A DNA stretch of 64,000 bases from Streptomyces drozdowiczii (GTDB lineage Bacteria; Actinomycetota; Actinomycetes; Streptomycetales; Streptomycetaceae), in NCBI RefSeq assembly GCF_026167665.1, contig NZ_CP098740.1:7130001-7194000 (forward strand), read 5' to 3'. Shown here in pieces: positions 1 through 8,305 of this stretch. The notes below the pieces were generated by a model, which ran no database searches, was not told where the DNA came from, and worked only from the letters and a program-made list of their open reading frames with translations. How positions within the stretch are numbered: position 1 is the stretch's first letter; each line of letters opens with the position of its first letter. The translations under genes were made by a program, and so were the position numbers.

Positions 1-206
1 GGCGGCGCGTCCTGCTCGTCGCGCACGACGCGGCGGTCGTCGCCGTCCGCTTCGCCCTGGCGGGCCTCGGCGCGGCGACCCCCGAGGCCGTACCGCCGGT
101 GCCCAACGCCTCGCTCTCCCACTGGCAGGGCGACGGCCACCGCCTGAACCTGCGGCTCTGGGGCGGGACCGCGCACCTCGCTCGGGAAGGGGACGCGACC
201 GCGTGA
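1..206 (+). CDS. Histidine phosphatase family protein, C-terminal fragment
   Basis: The gene is cut by the left edge; only about 67 C-terminal residues are present, read in frame 3 to a TGA at 204-206. The stretch VLLVAHDAAVVAVRFAL followed by VPNASLSHW resembles the C-terminal part of the phosphoglycerate-mutase/histidine phosphatase fold, where the second catalytic His sits in a (V/I)xHxxxxR context. The family removes phosphate from small metabolites or proteins through a phospho-His intermediate; the substrate cannot be told. The stop codon overlaps the GTG start of the next gene by four bases, so the two are probably translationally coupled. The family call rests on a short fragment. Confidence 0.6.
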   Translation, partial: RRVLLVAHDAAVVAVRFALAGLGAATPEAVPPVPNASLSHWQGDGHRLNLRLWGGTAHLAREGDATA

Positions 207-694
207 CGGGCGACGACGTGCTGGAGGTCCTGGACCTGCTGCGGGAGGCCGGTGCGGAGGTCTGGGTCGGCGGGGGCTGGGGCATCGACGCGCTGGTGGG
301 GCGGCAGACGCGGGAGCACCGGGATCTGGACCTGATGCACCGCCTGGAGCAGGAACCGGCGGTCGTCGCCGCTCTTGCCGCGGCCGGGTTCGCAGAAACG
401 CTCGACTGGCGGCCTGTGCGGTTCGTCGTCTCGGATGGGGCGGGGCGTCAGATCGACCTGCATCCGCTCGTGTTCGGCCCGGACGGGGGCGCCCTCCAGG
501 AGTCGTTGGAGCCCGGGAAGCCGTTCGCCTATCCGGCGGACTGCTTCGTCACGGGCAGCGTCGGGGGCCGTACCGTGCCCTGCCTGTCCGCCGCGCAGCA
601 GGTCTTCTTCCACCAGGGTTACGAGCCCAGGGACCGGGATCTGCACGACATGGCCCGGCTCCGCGAGACGTTCGGGATCAGCACGCACTTCTGA
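203..694 (+). CDS. Aminoglycoside adenylyltransferase-like nucleotidyltransferase
   Basis: This is a 163-residue protein with GGGWGIDAL near residue 24 and REHRDLDL near residue 37. This is the G-G-W-(x)-D...H-R-D-x-D pattern of small nucleotidyltransferases related to aminoglycoside 2''-adenylyltransferases and lincosamide nucleotidyltransferases; the acidic pair would bind Mg-NTP. A later IDLHPLVF motif is also typical of the family. Most chromosomal actinobacterial members have no proven drug substrate, so resistance should not be assumed. The GTG start overlaps the upstream stop (GTGA). Confidence 0.75.
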   Translation: MTGDDVLEVLDLLREAGAEVWVGGGWGIDALVGRQTREHRDLDLMHRLEQEPAVVAALAAAGFAETLDWRPVRFVVSDGAGRQIDLHPLVFGPDGGALQESLEPGKPFAYPADCFVTGSVGGRTVPCLSAAQQVFFHQGYEPRDRDLHDMARLRETFGISTHF

Positions 695-869
695 TCCTGG
701 AGTCGAGTAGGACGGGCAACCCAACCGCGTACGAGAAGCGCTTGAAGGCGACTTGAGGCTCGCTCGCGAAGTTCCCCGGCGAGCTGCGTGAAACACATCC
801 GTGCGCGGGACCGGATGCTTGAATGGCCGCGATCAATACGGTAGTCGACCCAGGGGGGCGAACTCCGCC

Positions 870-1337
870 ATGCGGAAGTCATTTCACGCAGCACACGTCT
901 ACATGATCGTCGGAGTGATCTCAGGGCTCTTCTACCGGGAGTTCACGAAGATCAAGGACTTCCACGGCGATACCCAGCTGGCGCTCATGCACACGCACCT
1001 GCTGGCGCTGGGCATGCTCGTCTTCCTGATCGTCCTCGCGCTGGACAAGGTCTTCGGACTGTCCGGCTCGAAGCTGTTCACCGCGTTCTTCTGGTTCTAC
1101 AACATCGGCATCGCCATCTCGACGGCGATGATGGGCGTCCACGGCATCCTGACGGTGCTCGGCCGCGACGAGGACCACATCGCGGAGGCCGTGCCGCTGA
1201 CGGCCGGACTCGGCCACATCCTGCTGACCGTGGGACTGATCCTGCTCTTCATCCTGCTCGGCAAGCGCGTCAACGAGCACGTCAAGCCGGCTTCCACTCC
1301 GAACGAGCCGACTGCGGAGACGGCGAGCGCCGTGTGA
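870..1337 (+). CDS. DUF2871 family four-helix membrane protein
   Basis: This 155-residue hydrophobic protein begins at ATG 870, preceded by a G-rich ribosome binding site (GGGGGG about 8 bases upstream); a longer in-frame start at 801 lacks one. Four transmembrane helices are visible, with conserved His residues in HAAHVYMIVG and HTHLLALG, a layout typical of the DUF2871 family found in actinobacteria and firmicutes. Its function is unknown; the paired His residues hint at metal or heme contact, which is inference. It is monocistronic and ends at a strong hairpin. Confidence 0.8.
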   Translation: MRKSFHAAHVYMIVGVISGLFYREFTKIKDFHGDTQLALMHTHLLALGMLVFLIVLALDKVFGLSGSKLFTAFFWFYNIGIAISTAMMGVHGILTVLGRDEDHIAEAVPLTAGLGHILLTVGLILLFILLGKRVNEHVKPASTPNEPTAETASAV

Positions 1338-1347
1338 GTTCGCACCT

Positions 1348-1386
1348 GGGGGCCTCGATTATTACGCCGTAATAATCGAGGCCCCC
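1348..1386. terminator. Perfect bidirectional hairpin terminator
   Basis: Two exactly complementary 17-base arms (1348-1364 and 1370-1386) surround a 5-base loop. It lies between the stop codons of the convergent genes ending at 1337 (+) and 1406 (-) and so can serve both. Streptomyces terminators of this kind usually lack a U-tract. Confidence 0.9.
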
Positions 1387-1405
1387 GCGTCGCGCAACTT
1401 GCGCG

Positions 1406-2601
1406 CTACCGCCCGGGCGCCTGGAACGTCACCTCGGGATTCCTCGGAGTCGGACCGGCGAGCAGACGCTGGGGTACGCCCTTGAGGTGGAGGTCGAAGA
1501 AGGCGGCGACGTAGTCGCGGGTGATGTCGCCGGACCGGTCGGCGGGCAACGGCGCCGCGGGGTCGGCGATGCCCAACTGCGCCGCGAGCAGCGGCAGGTC
1601 GGTGAAGGTGAAGTGGCCGGCCCCGGCCACCGTGAGCCACCTCTTCCAGCCGTCGAGGCGCGCCCAGTCGCGGTCCCAGGTGGTGTCGAAGGTGCCGCCG
1701 GACGCGTGGTCCACCTCGGTGCCGAGCATCATGAACGGCCGGCCCCTGAGCCCTGCGGCGGGGACCGGGTCGTAGAAGGTCCCGTCCATGTTCACGCCCG
1801 CGCGCACGCGTCGGTCGGCGGCCATCGTGGACGCGGCGGAGTCGCCACCGATGGAGTGACCGGCCATGCCGATGCGCCGCCGGTCGATCATCGAGGCGTA
1901 TCGCCAGGCCGGCTGATCAGCCGTCAGCCGGTCCAGCAGGAACGAGACGTCCTCGGCCCGGCCCGCGCGACCTCCCCGAGCCCCGCGTCACCGACCCGCT
2001 CCACGTACTCGCAGGCGGCGCACGGCAGGACGCGCCCGCCCGGGAAGACGGTGGCGACGGACTCGTGGGCGTGGTCCACCGCCGCGACGACGTACCCCCG
2101 GGACGCCAGGTCCGTCGCGAGGGCCGTGAGCGTGAAGCGGCTCTGCCCGAACCCGGGCGACAGCACGACGAGCGGAAACCGCCCGGGCGCGGGCGCCGCA
2201 CCGGTACGCGCGTACGTCTCGGTGGCCCCGACCACCCCGGGCGCGACGACACCGCCCAACCCCCGCGACTCCAGCAGCAGTTCCGCCTCCTTCGCGCTCA
2301 TGTACGGGGCACGCACCCCGCTCCCGCCCCGCGCCGGATAGAACACGGACACCAGCAGCTCGCGCGCCCCCGCCTCCGGCACGTACGGGTCGGCGCGCCC
2401 GGCGTCCCGGAGGTGCAGGGTGCTCTCGCCGACGGCGTACGGCCCGGACGGCGCGGGGAGCCGCAACCGCGGGGCGGGAGCGCCGGACACGGACGCGCCG
2501 GAGGCGGGCTGCGGGGCGGCGGCGACGGCCGGGGTGACGGACGTGGCGCCCAGGGCGAGGACGAGGAGCGAGGCGGCCAGGGCACGGTGACGGGTTCTCA
2601 T
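1406..2601 (-). pseudogene. Secreted alpha/beta hydrolase (PAF-acetylhydrolase/dienelactone-like), frame-broken
   Basis: The N-terminal part starts at ATG 2601 with a signal peptide (MRTRHRALAASLLVLALGA..., cleavage near AVAAAP) and carries the oxyanion-side motif VVLSPGFGQSRF. The nucleophile elbow GHSIGG and the C-terminal His region (AGAGHFTFTD) lie in another frame starting near 1970. At about 1955-1963, adding one base to a G/C run joins them into a 398-residue protein of normal family length with no other defect. So the gene is either recently inactivated or carries a sequencing deletion. The intact protein would be an exported esterase or lipase-like enzyme of the alpha/beta hydrolase superfamily. 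Confidence 0.75.
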
Positions 2602-2696
2602 GACCCGAACGCTAGGTGCGGGGCCGAGGCGCCGACGTCCGCCCACGGGCCGCGATGTGGTGGGCCCGAGGTCGCACGCGCGGTGCGCGTGTCGTA

Positions 2697-3577
2697 CTAG
2701 GGGCCCACCCGGGCCGCGTAATACGCATGCAACGCGGCCTCGCTGCCCGAGCCGAAGGCGGTCATGATGCGCTGGTAGCGCGCCGAGCGGAGGTCGCCCG
2801 CGACGAGGACACGGGGGTGTTGGTCGGCGGGCGCGCAGTACCCGTCCGCGCCCCGGACCAGGTCGCCGGGCGGGGCGGTCGGGGCGCTGCCGAGGCTGAG
2901 GAAGACGGCGTCCGCGGCCGGCGTCCGCCGGAGGTCGTCCGGGGCTGTCACCTCCGCCGCCCCGAGAGCGTCAGGTGGTCGACGGGGACCAGCGTGACGC
3001 GGGGGTCGTCGCGGATCTCGTCCGTCTTGTACGCGTCCGCCGGCGGGTACGCCACGATCAGGCGGGTGCCGGTGTCCGGGTGGGCGCGCAGGAAGGTCCC
3101 GATCGGGCGGTCACCGCCGAGCACGAGGAGGGTCCGCCCCTCCTCCGCTTCCGCCTGCCACAGGGGCGGCAGGGTGAGTCCGTCCGGTGCGGTGATCCAG
3201 GGGACGTCGCGTGGCTGGAGCGGCCCCACGCCGGTGGCGACGACGGCGTACGGGGCGGTGAGGCGGGCTCCGGTGTCGAGTGTGACGGTCACGCGCTCGT
3301 CGGCGGCGCGCAACTCGGCTGCGTAACGCCCGAGTTCGAGCCGGCACAGCTCCGTGCCCATGACCTCCGCCGTGATGGCTTCGGCGAGGGCGCGGCCGCT
3401 GGTGTGGCCGCCGAGCACGTTGTCGAGGGCGGGGATGCGAAAGAGGTTCCGGCACAGCCGTTCCGGCTCGACCAGCACCGTACGCAGCCCCACCCCGGCG
3501 GCCATCCGGACGGCGGCACAGCCGGCGGGGCCGCCGCCGATGACGAGCAGGTCGGTGTCGTGGAGCGTGTCGGCCAT
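2697..3577 (-). pseudogene. Thioredoxin-reductase-like FAD oxidoreductase, frame-broken
   Basis: From ATG 3577 the first 209 residues have the FAD dinucleotide motif GGGPAGCAAVRMA, VVATGVGP and a second Rossmann segment (LLVLGGDRPIG). Translation then stops at 2948. The expected C-terminal part (DAVFLSLGSAPT ... VLVAGDLRS) continues in another frame from a GTG at 2951. One extra base in the C-run at 2960-2963 restores a 293-residue protein typical of the family. No CxxC redox pair is visible, so it would be a thioredoxin-reductase-like flavoprotein rather than a true thioredoxin reductase. The GTGA overlap also allows a genuinely split, translationally coupled pair, but this is less likely. 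Confidence 0.72.
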
Positions 3578-3686
3578 GGAGCCATTCCAGCACCGAGCGC
3601 CCGGGTTCGGCGCCCGGTTGACGGCCTTTCGGCCTGCTGGGCCATCAGTAGGACCACGGAGGCCCGCATCGCCTACGCTGCCCCGC

Positions 3687-4526
3687 ATGCCCGAAATCAC
3701 CGCACCCGCGCCCCGCGACGACACCCCCGACGACTCCCTGCGGGAGCGGCTGCGGCAGACGTTCGACGAGGACGCGGAGCTGTACGACCGGGCCAGGCCC
3801 GGGTATCCGGCGGAGCTGTACGACGACCTCGCGGAACTCGCCGGGGCGCGGCCCGGCAGCCGGGTGCTGGAGGTGGGCTGCGGGACCGGGCAGGCCACGG
3901 TCCCGCTGGCCCGGCGGGGGTGCCGGATCACGGCCGTCGAGGCGGGGGCGAGCATGGCCGCGGTCGCCCGGCGCAATCTGGCCGGGGCGGCGGACGTGGA
4001 GGTGGTGACGGCCGCGTTCGAGAGCTGGCCGCTGCCCGCGGAGCCGTACGACACCGTGCTCGTCGTCACCGCGTTCCACTGGATCGACCCGGCGGTGCGC
4101 GTCCCCAAGGCGGCCGACGCGCTGCGGGCGGGCGGCGCGCTCGCCGTGGTGCGCACCCAGCATGTGCGGGGCGGCACCGAGGAGTTCTTCGTGGAGGTCC
4201 AGCGCTGCTACGAGCGCTTCGACCCGGCGACGAAGCCCGGGACGCGGCCTCCCACCGCCGCCGAGGTCGGCAACGCGGACCACGCGGAGGAGGTGGCGCG
4301 CAGCGGCCGCTTCGGCCCGTCGGTCTTCCGGCGTTACGAGCACGACGTCACGTACACCACGGCCCAGTACCTGGACGTGCTGCGGACGTACTCCGGGCAC
4401 CGCGCGCTTCCCGAGGCCGCCCGGCACGGGCTGCTGGACTCCATCGCCGAGTTGATCGACGGGCGGTACGGGGGCCGGGTGACGAAGCGCTACCTGATCG
4501 AGCTGGGGGTCTCGCGCAGGCGCTGA
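3687..4526 (+). CDS. Class I SAM-dependent methyltransferase
   Basis: A 279-residue protein has the SAM-binding motif VLEVGCGTGQATVPLARRG at residues 52-70, followed by ITAVEAGASM and a motif-IV-like YDTVLVVTAFHWID. The N-terminal FDEDAELYDRARPGYP segment is typical of the Methyltransf_11/25 small-molecule methyltransferases common in Streptomyces. The substrate is unknown. It stands alone, divergent from the broken flavoprotein gene at 3577 and convergent with the gene at 4531-5136, leaving only 4 bases between the stops. Confidence 0.85.
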   Translation: MPEITAPAPRDDTPDDSLRERLRQTFDEDAELYDRARPGYPAELYDDLAELAGARPGSRVLEVGCGTGQATVPLARRGCRITAVEAGASMAAVARRNLAGAADVEVVTAAFESWPLPAEPYDTVLVVTAFHWIDPAVRVPKAADALRAGGALAVVRTQHVRGGTEEFFVEVQRCYERFDPATKPGTRPPTAAEVGNADHAEEVARSGRFGPSVFRRYEHDVTYTTAQYLDVLRTYSGHRALPEAARHGLLDSIAELIDGRYGGRVTKRYLIELGVSRRR

Positions 4527-4530
4527 CCGC

Positions 4531-5136
4531 TCACTCGCTCACGCCCGCGATCCCCCAGCCCCGGCGGGCGGCCTCGGCCAGGACCTCGCCCCAGTCGGTC
4601 AGGAGGCGCACGAAGGCGTCGAAGCCCCTGTACTGGGACGCTTCGGAGCGCTCCTCGTAGGGCGCGCGAAGCTCTTCGAGCCGGGGCCGTACGCGCTCCC
4701 AGGTCGCGAGCAGTTCCCGTACGCCCTCCGGGGACTGCGCGACCAGCAGGCCGTAGCCCCCGGAGAAGAAGGCGTGGCCCTCGCCGGGCTCCTCGTCATC
4801 GAAGTCCGGACCGTTCCAGATCAGCCCGCCGAGCAGCGCGTCCAGGTCCGCCCGCACGTCCGCGTCGACGTGGTCGCGGGCCTTCTCCCACGCCTCGCCC
4901 GCCCAGAAGTGCGGCTTGTACGAGCCGAGGGTGCCCGGGAATTCGTACACGCCGAAGAGCGCGCTGTGCGGCCCGCGCGGCCACTCCCACCCGCCGTCGG
5001 TCCCGTTCCCGTCGTAGTCCCACAGCCCGGTCTCGTCGTCGTACCAGGCGTTCCGCAGCCGCTCCAGCCGCTGTGGGGGCGGGGCCTCGGCCAGCCAGGA
5101 CCAGTCGGCGATCAGTGTGGTGAGGTCGACGCCCAT
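4531..5136 (-). CDS. Hypothetical protein, acidic and Trp-rich
   Basis: This is a 201-residue soluble protein (start ATG 5136) with many Trp, Asp and Glu residues and no signal peptide or membrane segment. I do not recognise a family. It follows the SMR exporter gene by 9 bases on the same strand, so it may be the third gene of the azoreductase-SMR transcript. Codon use and absence of in-frame stops support it as a real gene. Confidence 0.6.
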   Translation of the reverse strand: MGVDLTTLIADWSWLAEAPPPQRLERLRNAWYDDETGLWDYDGNGTDGGWEWPRGPHSALFGVYEFPGTLGSYKPHFWAGEAWEKARDHVDADVRADLDALLGGLIWNGPDFDDEEPGEGHAFFSGGYGLLVAQSPEGVRELLATWERVRPRLEELRAPYEERSEASQYRGFDAFVRLLTDWGEVLAEAARRGWGIAGVSE

Positions 5137-5145
5137 GGCATGACC

Positions 5146-5472
5146 CTACGCACCCTCCTGAGAGGTCACCCGGGCCAGGGCCACGCCCCCGACGATGAGG
5201 GCGAGTGCGGCGATACGGCCCATCGACACCGGGTCCTTGTGGACGACGATGCCCAGGGTGATCGCCCCGAGCGCGCCGATCCCGGTGAAGACCGCGTACG
5301 CCGTGCCGACCGGCAGGTTCCGCATCGCCAGGGACAGCAGATAGACGGCGCCGGCGGCGAGCACGAAGCAGACCAGGGTCGGCAGCGGGCGGGTGAAGCC
5401 GGCCGTGGGCTTGATGCTCTGCGACCAGGCGACCTCCACCAGCCCCGCCGCGAGGAGCAGCAGCCAGCTCAC
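5146..5472 (-). CDS. SMR-family (SugE/QacE-type) efflux protein
   Basis: This 108-residue protein has four hydrophobic segments and the membrane-embedded acidic residue of the SMR family in LLAAGLVEVAW (Glu13), plus PVGTAYAVFTGIGALG, the hallmark SMR loop. The family forms antiparallel dimers and exports cations or guanidinium-type compounds using the proton gradient. The GTG start at 5472 overlaps the stop of the upstream azoreductase gene by four bases (GTGA). It is probably controlled by the divergent TetR repressor at 6254. Confidence 0.85.
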   Translation of the reverse strand: MSWLLLLAAGLVEVAWSQSIKPTAGFTRPLPTLVCFVLAAGAVYLLSLAMRNLPVGTAYAVFTGIGALGAITLGIVVHKDPVSMGRIAALALIVGGVALARVTSQEGA

Positions 5473-6128
5473 AGCGCTCCGCCGGTCTTCCGGGCCGCCG
5501 CCAACGCGGCCTCGCGGGACGCGTCGTGGGCGGTACGGCGGGCGGCCAGGGCGGGATCGACGCGGGCGTTCACCAGCTCGGTGCCGAGGAAGTCCATCGC
5601 CTCGTCGGGGATCGCGAAGTGCCCGGCGAAGAAGTCGCGCAGATAGCGCTCCTGGTGGTCGTACGGGTGGCGCGGCGTGCCCGGCCCGTACGCCCCGCCG
5701 CGTGCGTACGCCACGACGAAGCGGCGTCCGGCCAGGGACATCCTGGGGAAGGTCACCTGGTCGATCCACGCCTTGAGCGAGGCGGGGACCGAGAAGTTGT
5801 ACATGGGCGTGGCGATGAGGACGGTGTCGGCGGCGAGGAGTTCGGCGAGCAGCGGCTCGACGACCGCCCAGGCGGCGGCCTGTTCGGGGGTGCGGACCGC
5901 TTCGCGGTAGCGGGTGGGGTCGGTGATCCCGTGCTCCAGGATGTGGTCGCACAGCTCGGTCCACGCCTCGGTTATCTGCGGGACCGGGGTGAGTGCGAGG
6001 TCGCGGTGGAGGTACGTGGCGCCGGGGTGGGCGGTACGCCAGGCACCGGCGACGGCGTCGCCCAGCTCGCGGCTGAAGGAGCGGCGGCGGGCGCTGGCGT
6101 CGAGGTGGAGGAGGGTCGGGGATGTCAT
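5469..6128 (-). CDS. FMN-dependent NADH-azoreductase / NAD(P)H quinone reductase family
   Basis: The 219-residue flavodoxin-fold protein starts at ATG 6128. The early LHLDASARRRSFSREL binds the FMN phosphate, and TPMYNFSVPASLKAWIDQVTF is the AzoR/NQO active-site signature. Members reduce quinones, azo dyes or nitroaromatics with two electrons, often as a stress response. Downstream is a coupled SMR exporter, and a TetR gene lies upstream on the other strand with palindromic sites between them, suggesting a substrate-inducible detoxification operon. Confidence 0.85.
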   Translation of the reverse strand: MTSPTLLHLDASARRRSFSRELGDAVAGAWRTAHPGATYLHRDLALTPVPQITEAWTELCDHILEHGITDPTRYREAVRTPEQAAAWAVVEPLLAELLAADTVLIATPMYNFSVPASLKAWIDQVTFPRMSLAGRRFVVAYARGGAYGPGTPRHPYDHQERYLRDFFAGHFAIPDEAMDFLGTELVNARVDPALAARRTAHDASREAALAAARKTGGAL

Positions 6129-6157
6129 GGAGGCGTTCTCCCTCTGGGGCAGGTTTA

Positions 6158-6177
6158 ACCGGACAGCGTGTCCACTT
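6158..6177. promoter_or_regulatory. Second (imperfect) TetR operator copy
   Basis: The 20 bases accggacagcgtgtccactt match the perfect palindrome at 6205-6225 at 16 of 20 aligned positions and keep the GGACA...TGTCC core. The site is 30-49 bases upstream of the azoreductase start. It is probably the operator that represses the azoreductase-SMR operon. Confidence 0.65.
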
Positions 6178-6204
6178 ACAACGACGATCGCGACCCTACC
6201 AACG

Positions 6205-6225
6205 AAGCGGACACGGTGTCCGCTT
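6205..6225. promoter_or_regulatory. TetR operator, perfect palindrome
   Basis: Arms aagcggacac and gtgtccgctt are exact complements around a single central base. The site lies 29-49 bases upstream of the GTG start of the divergent tetR gene, where it would overlap the promoter and give autorepression. Confidence 0.75.
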
Positions 6226-6253
6226 ATTTCGAGGACTGCCGTAGGCTGAGGCC

Positions 6254-6892
6254 GTGGTGGAGACGAGGGAACGCGCGGACGCGGCACGCAACCGCGCCAA
6301 GGTGCTCGCGGCGGCGGCCCGGCTGTTCGAGACCGGGGACCCGCTGACCGTCACGATGGAGGACATCGCGCGCACGGCCGGCGTCGGCCGGGGCACGCTC
6401 TACCGCCGCTACCCGGACGTGACGTCCATCGCGGCGGCGCTGCTCGACGAGCACGAACGGCTCCTCCAGGAGAAGCTGCTGCGGGGCGCCCCGCCCCTGG
6501 GCCCCGGCGCCCCGCCCCACGAACGGCTCGCCGCGTTCTTCTCGGCCATGGTCGACCTGCTGGACCGGCACAGCCACCTGGTCCTGGGCGCGGAGTCCGG
6601 CGCGAAGCGCCTCACGGTGGGCGCGTACGGCTTCTGGCGCGCCCACGTCCTGACCCTCCTCCGCCAGGCCGGCACCCCGGACCCGGAAGCATTGGCGGAC
6701 AGCCTGCTCGCGCCGCTGGCCCCCGAGGTGTTCCTGCACCAGCGGGAGCGGGGGGTCACGCCGGACCGGATCAAGGCGGGGCTGGGGCGGCTGGCGGAGG
6801 TGGCGGCGGGGGCGGGCAATCCCGGCCAAGTCGCCCTCAGTGCTCCGCCGATCGCCGGGGCCGGAGGATCACTTCGCTGCCGATCGGAGTGA
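6254..6892 (+). CDS. TetR/AcrR family transcriptional repressor
   Basis: A 212-residue protein with the N-terminal helix-turn-helix (AAARLFETG ... TMEDIARTAGVGRGTLYRRYPD, residues 15-55) typical of TetR regulators, followed by an alpha-helical ligand-binding domain. It is divergent from the azoreductase-SMR operon, and two related palindromes lie between them, so it most likely represses that operon and itself. The last 56 bases overlap the 3' end of the convergent GNAT gene, and the C-terminal tail (SAPPIAGAGGSLRCRSE) looks like non-conserved read-through. Confidence 0.85.
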   Translation: MVETRERADAARNRAKVLAAAARLFETGDPLTVTMEDIARTAGVGRGTLYRRYPDVTSIAAALLDEHERLLQEKLLRGAPPLGPGAPPHERLAAFFSAMVDLLDRHSHLVLGAESGAKRLTVGAYGFWRAHVLTLLRQAGTPDPEALADSLLAPLAPEVFLHQRERGVTPDRIKAGLGRLAEVAAGAGNPGQVALSAPPIAGAGGSLRCRSE

Positions 6893-7487
6893 ATCCGCAG
6901 GCCAGGAAGGCGCGGAGTGAGCGGGCGTTGCCCGGGGAGACTGCGGCGAAGAGGGGTTCGCCCTCTGGAACGAGCGTCAGGGCGTCCGCGAGGAGGCCGC
7001 GTCCGTGCCCTTGGCTGTCGTGCTGGGGGGCATGCAGTTCGATGCTCAGTTCGCGCCGTCCGGCAAGGCCGTCCGCGAGAGTGATCAGCCCCCTCTCGTC
7101 GCCGTAGACCTTTATGTCGGTCCTCAGTTCGCGGGCGTGCAGGACGCGTGGGTGGTCGTGTGCCTCGTTCCCCAGTTCGGCCAGTCGTGGCGTTCCGCCG
7201 GTGCCACGGGCGGTCAGGGTCGCGTCGATGACGCCGATCGTCCCCTCCGGGCCCGCGAGGTGGCGCAGGAAGTCGGGCGCCAGGGAGGCACCGTAACCGT
7301 CAGGTCCCAGGGCGAGCACTTCCGTGCCGTCCAGGGCGGTGGCGATCACCCCGTGTCCGGTGAAGGCGACGGATGCCTCCAGGCCGCCGGGCAGCGGGGG
7401 CAGCACCGACACGCCGCCGTCGCAGGGCGGGAATCGGCCGTCGGCCGCGGCCGTGAAGTGGGCCAGGAGCGGATGCGGCTCAGTCAC
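6837..7487 (-). CDS. GNAT-family N-acetyltransferase-like protein
   Basis: The 216-residue product carries a C-terminal GNAT segment: QHDSQGHGRGLLADAL (acetyl-CoA pyrophosphate loop) followed by VSPGNARSLRAFLACGF. The N-terminal half (about 110 residues) is not recognisably GNAT and may be a substrate domain. The GTG start at 7487 lies inside the end of the upstream hydrolase gene (8-base overlap), so both are probably co-translated. Substrate unknown. Confidence 0.65.
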   Translation of the reverse strand: MTEPHPLLAHFTAAADGRFPPCDGGVSVLPPLPGGLEASVAFTGHGVIATALDGTEVLALGPDGYGASLAPDFLRHLAGPEGTIGVIDATLTARGTGGTPRLAELGNEAHDHPRVLHARELRTDIKVYGDERGLITLADGLAGRRELSIELHAPQHDSQGHGRGLLADALTLVPEGEPLFAAVSPGNARSLRAFLACGFTPIGSEVILRPRRSAEH

Positions 7488-8295
7488 GCGGGGCCACCCG
7501 CGTGGCGAGGAAGTCCAGCAGAGCGGCGTTGAAGTGCCCGGGCTGCTCGGCCCCCGGCAAGTGGCCGGCCTTCTCGACGACGGCCAGGGTCGCGTGGGGA
7601 ACGAGGCCGCGGATCGCCTCGGCGTCCGCGACCGGCGTGTAGACGTCGTCCGCGCCGACCACGACCAGCACCGGCTTCCGGACCGCCGCCAACGTGTCCC
7701 GGTAGTCGGGCCGTTCGGCCCGCCCGCGCAGGGCCGCCGCCGCGCCGTGGGGGTCCGTGGCACGCATCATGCCCAGGACGCGCCCGGCGACCTCCGGCAT
7801 CGCCGCGACGTTGTACGCGGCGAGCATCTTGTCGATCACCTCGTTCGCGTAACCGTCCATGCCCTCGGCGAGCAGCCGGTCGGCCAAGCGGTTGCGGAAC
7901 GCCTTGCCCTCCTCGGTCTCTGCGGGGGCCGAGGTGTCGGACAGGACCAGGGCGCGCACCCGCTGCGGGTGCAGGCGCTGGAACTCCATGGCGATCTGAC
8001 CGCCCATCGAAACACCGCCGACCACGGCCCCCTCGATACCCAGGTGGTCGAGGAGCGCGGCGAGATCATCGGCGAAGTCGGAGAGGAACACCTTCCCCCG
8101 AGTGACGCCGCTCTGCCCGTAACCCCGCAGATCAGGGGTGACGACCCGATACCCCGCCTCGGCCAGCGCCTCGCTCTGGGGCGCCCACAGAGTGCGGTTG
8201 AACGGATGCCCGTGAACCAACAGGACCGGCAGCCCCGCGGAGGGCCCGAGGTCGTCGTAGTGGATCGTGGCACCGCGCAGCGCTATGGCGTTCAT
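7480..8295 (-). CDS. Alpha/beta hydrolase
   Basis: This is a 271-residue cytosolic alpha/beta hydrolase with LLVHGHPFNRTLW (oxyanion hole), nucleophile elbow GGVSMGG (Ser near residue 98), acid in VVGADDVYTP and catalytic His in EKAGHLPG. The order and spacing are normal for haloperoxidase/3-oxoadipate-enol-lactonase-like members, but the substrate is not predictable. It is coupled to the downstream GNAT gene. The LysR gene upstream on the same strand ends 10 bases before its ATG. Confidence 0.85.
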   Translation of the reverse strand: MNAIALRGATIHYDDLGPSAGLPVLLVHGHPFNRTLWAPQSEALAEAGYRVVTPDLRGYGQSGVTRGKVFLSDFADDLAALLDHLGIEGAVVGGVSMGGQIAMEFQRLHPQRVRALVLSDTSAPAETEEGKAFRNRLADRLLAEGMDGYANEVIDKMLAAYNVAAMPEVAGRVLGMMRATDPHGAAAALRGRAERPDYRDTLAAVRKPVLVVVGADDVYTPVADAEAIRGLVPHATLAVVEKAGHLPGAEQPGHFNAALLDFLATRVAPRD

Positions 8296-8305
8296 GCCGG
8301 GCACC

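Noticed and set aside
203..694. A self-resistance gene for the cluster
   Set aside because: The adenylyltransferase-like protein is 15 kb outside the regulon-defined cluster edge, and many such proteins are not resistance enzymes.
2948..2951. A naturally split, coupled two-subunit flavoprotein
   Set aside because: The GTGA overlap allows it, but the break falls inside the conserved Rossmann/C-terminal fold and one added base gives a normal-length protein.
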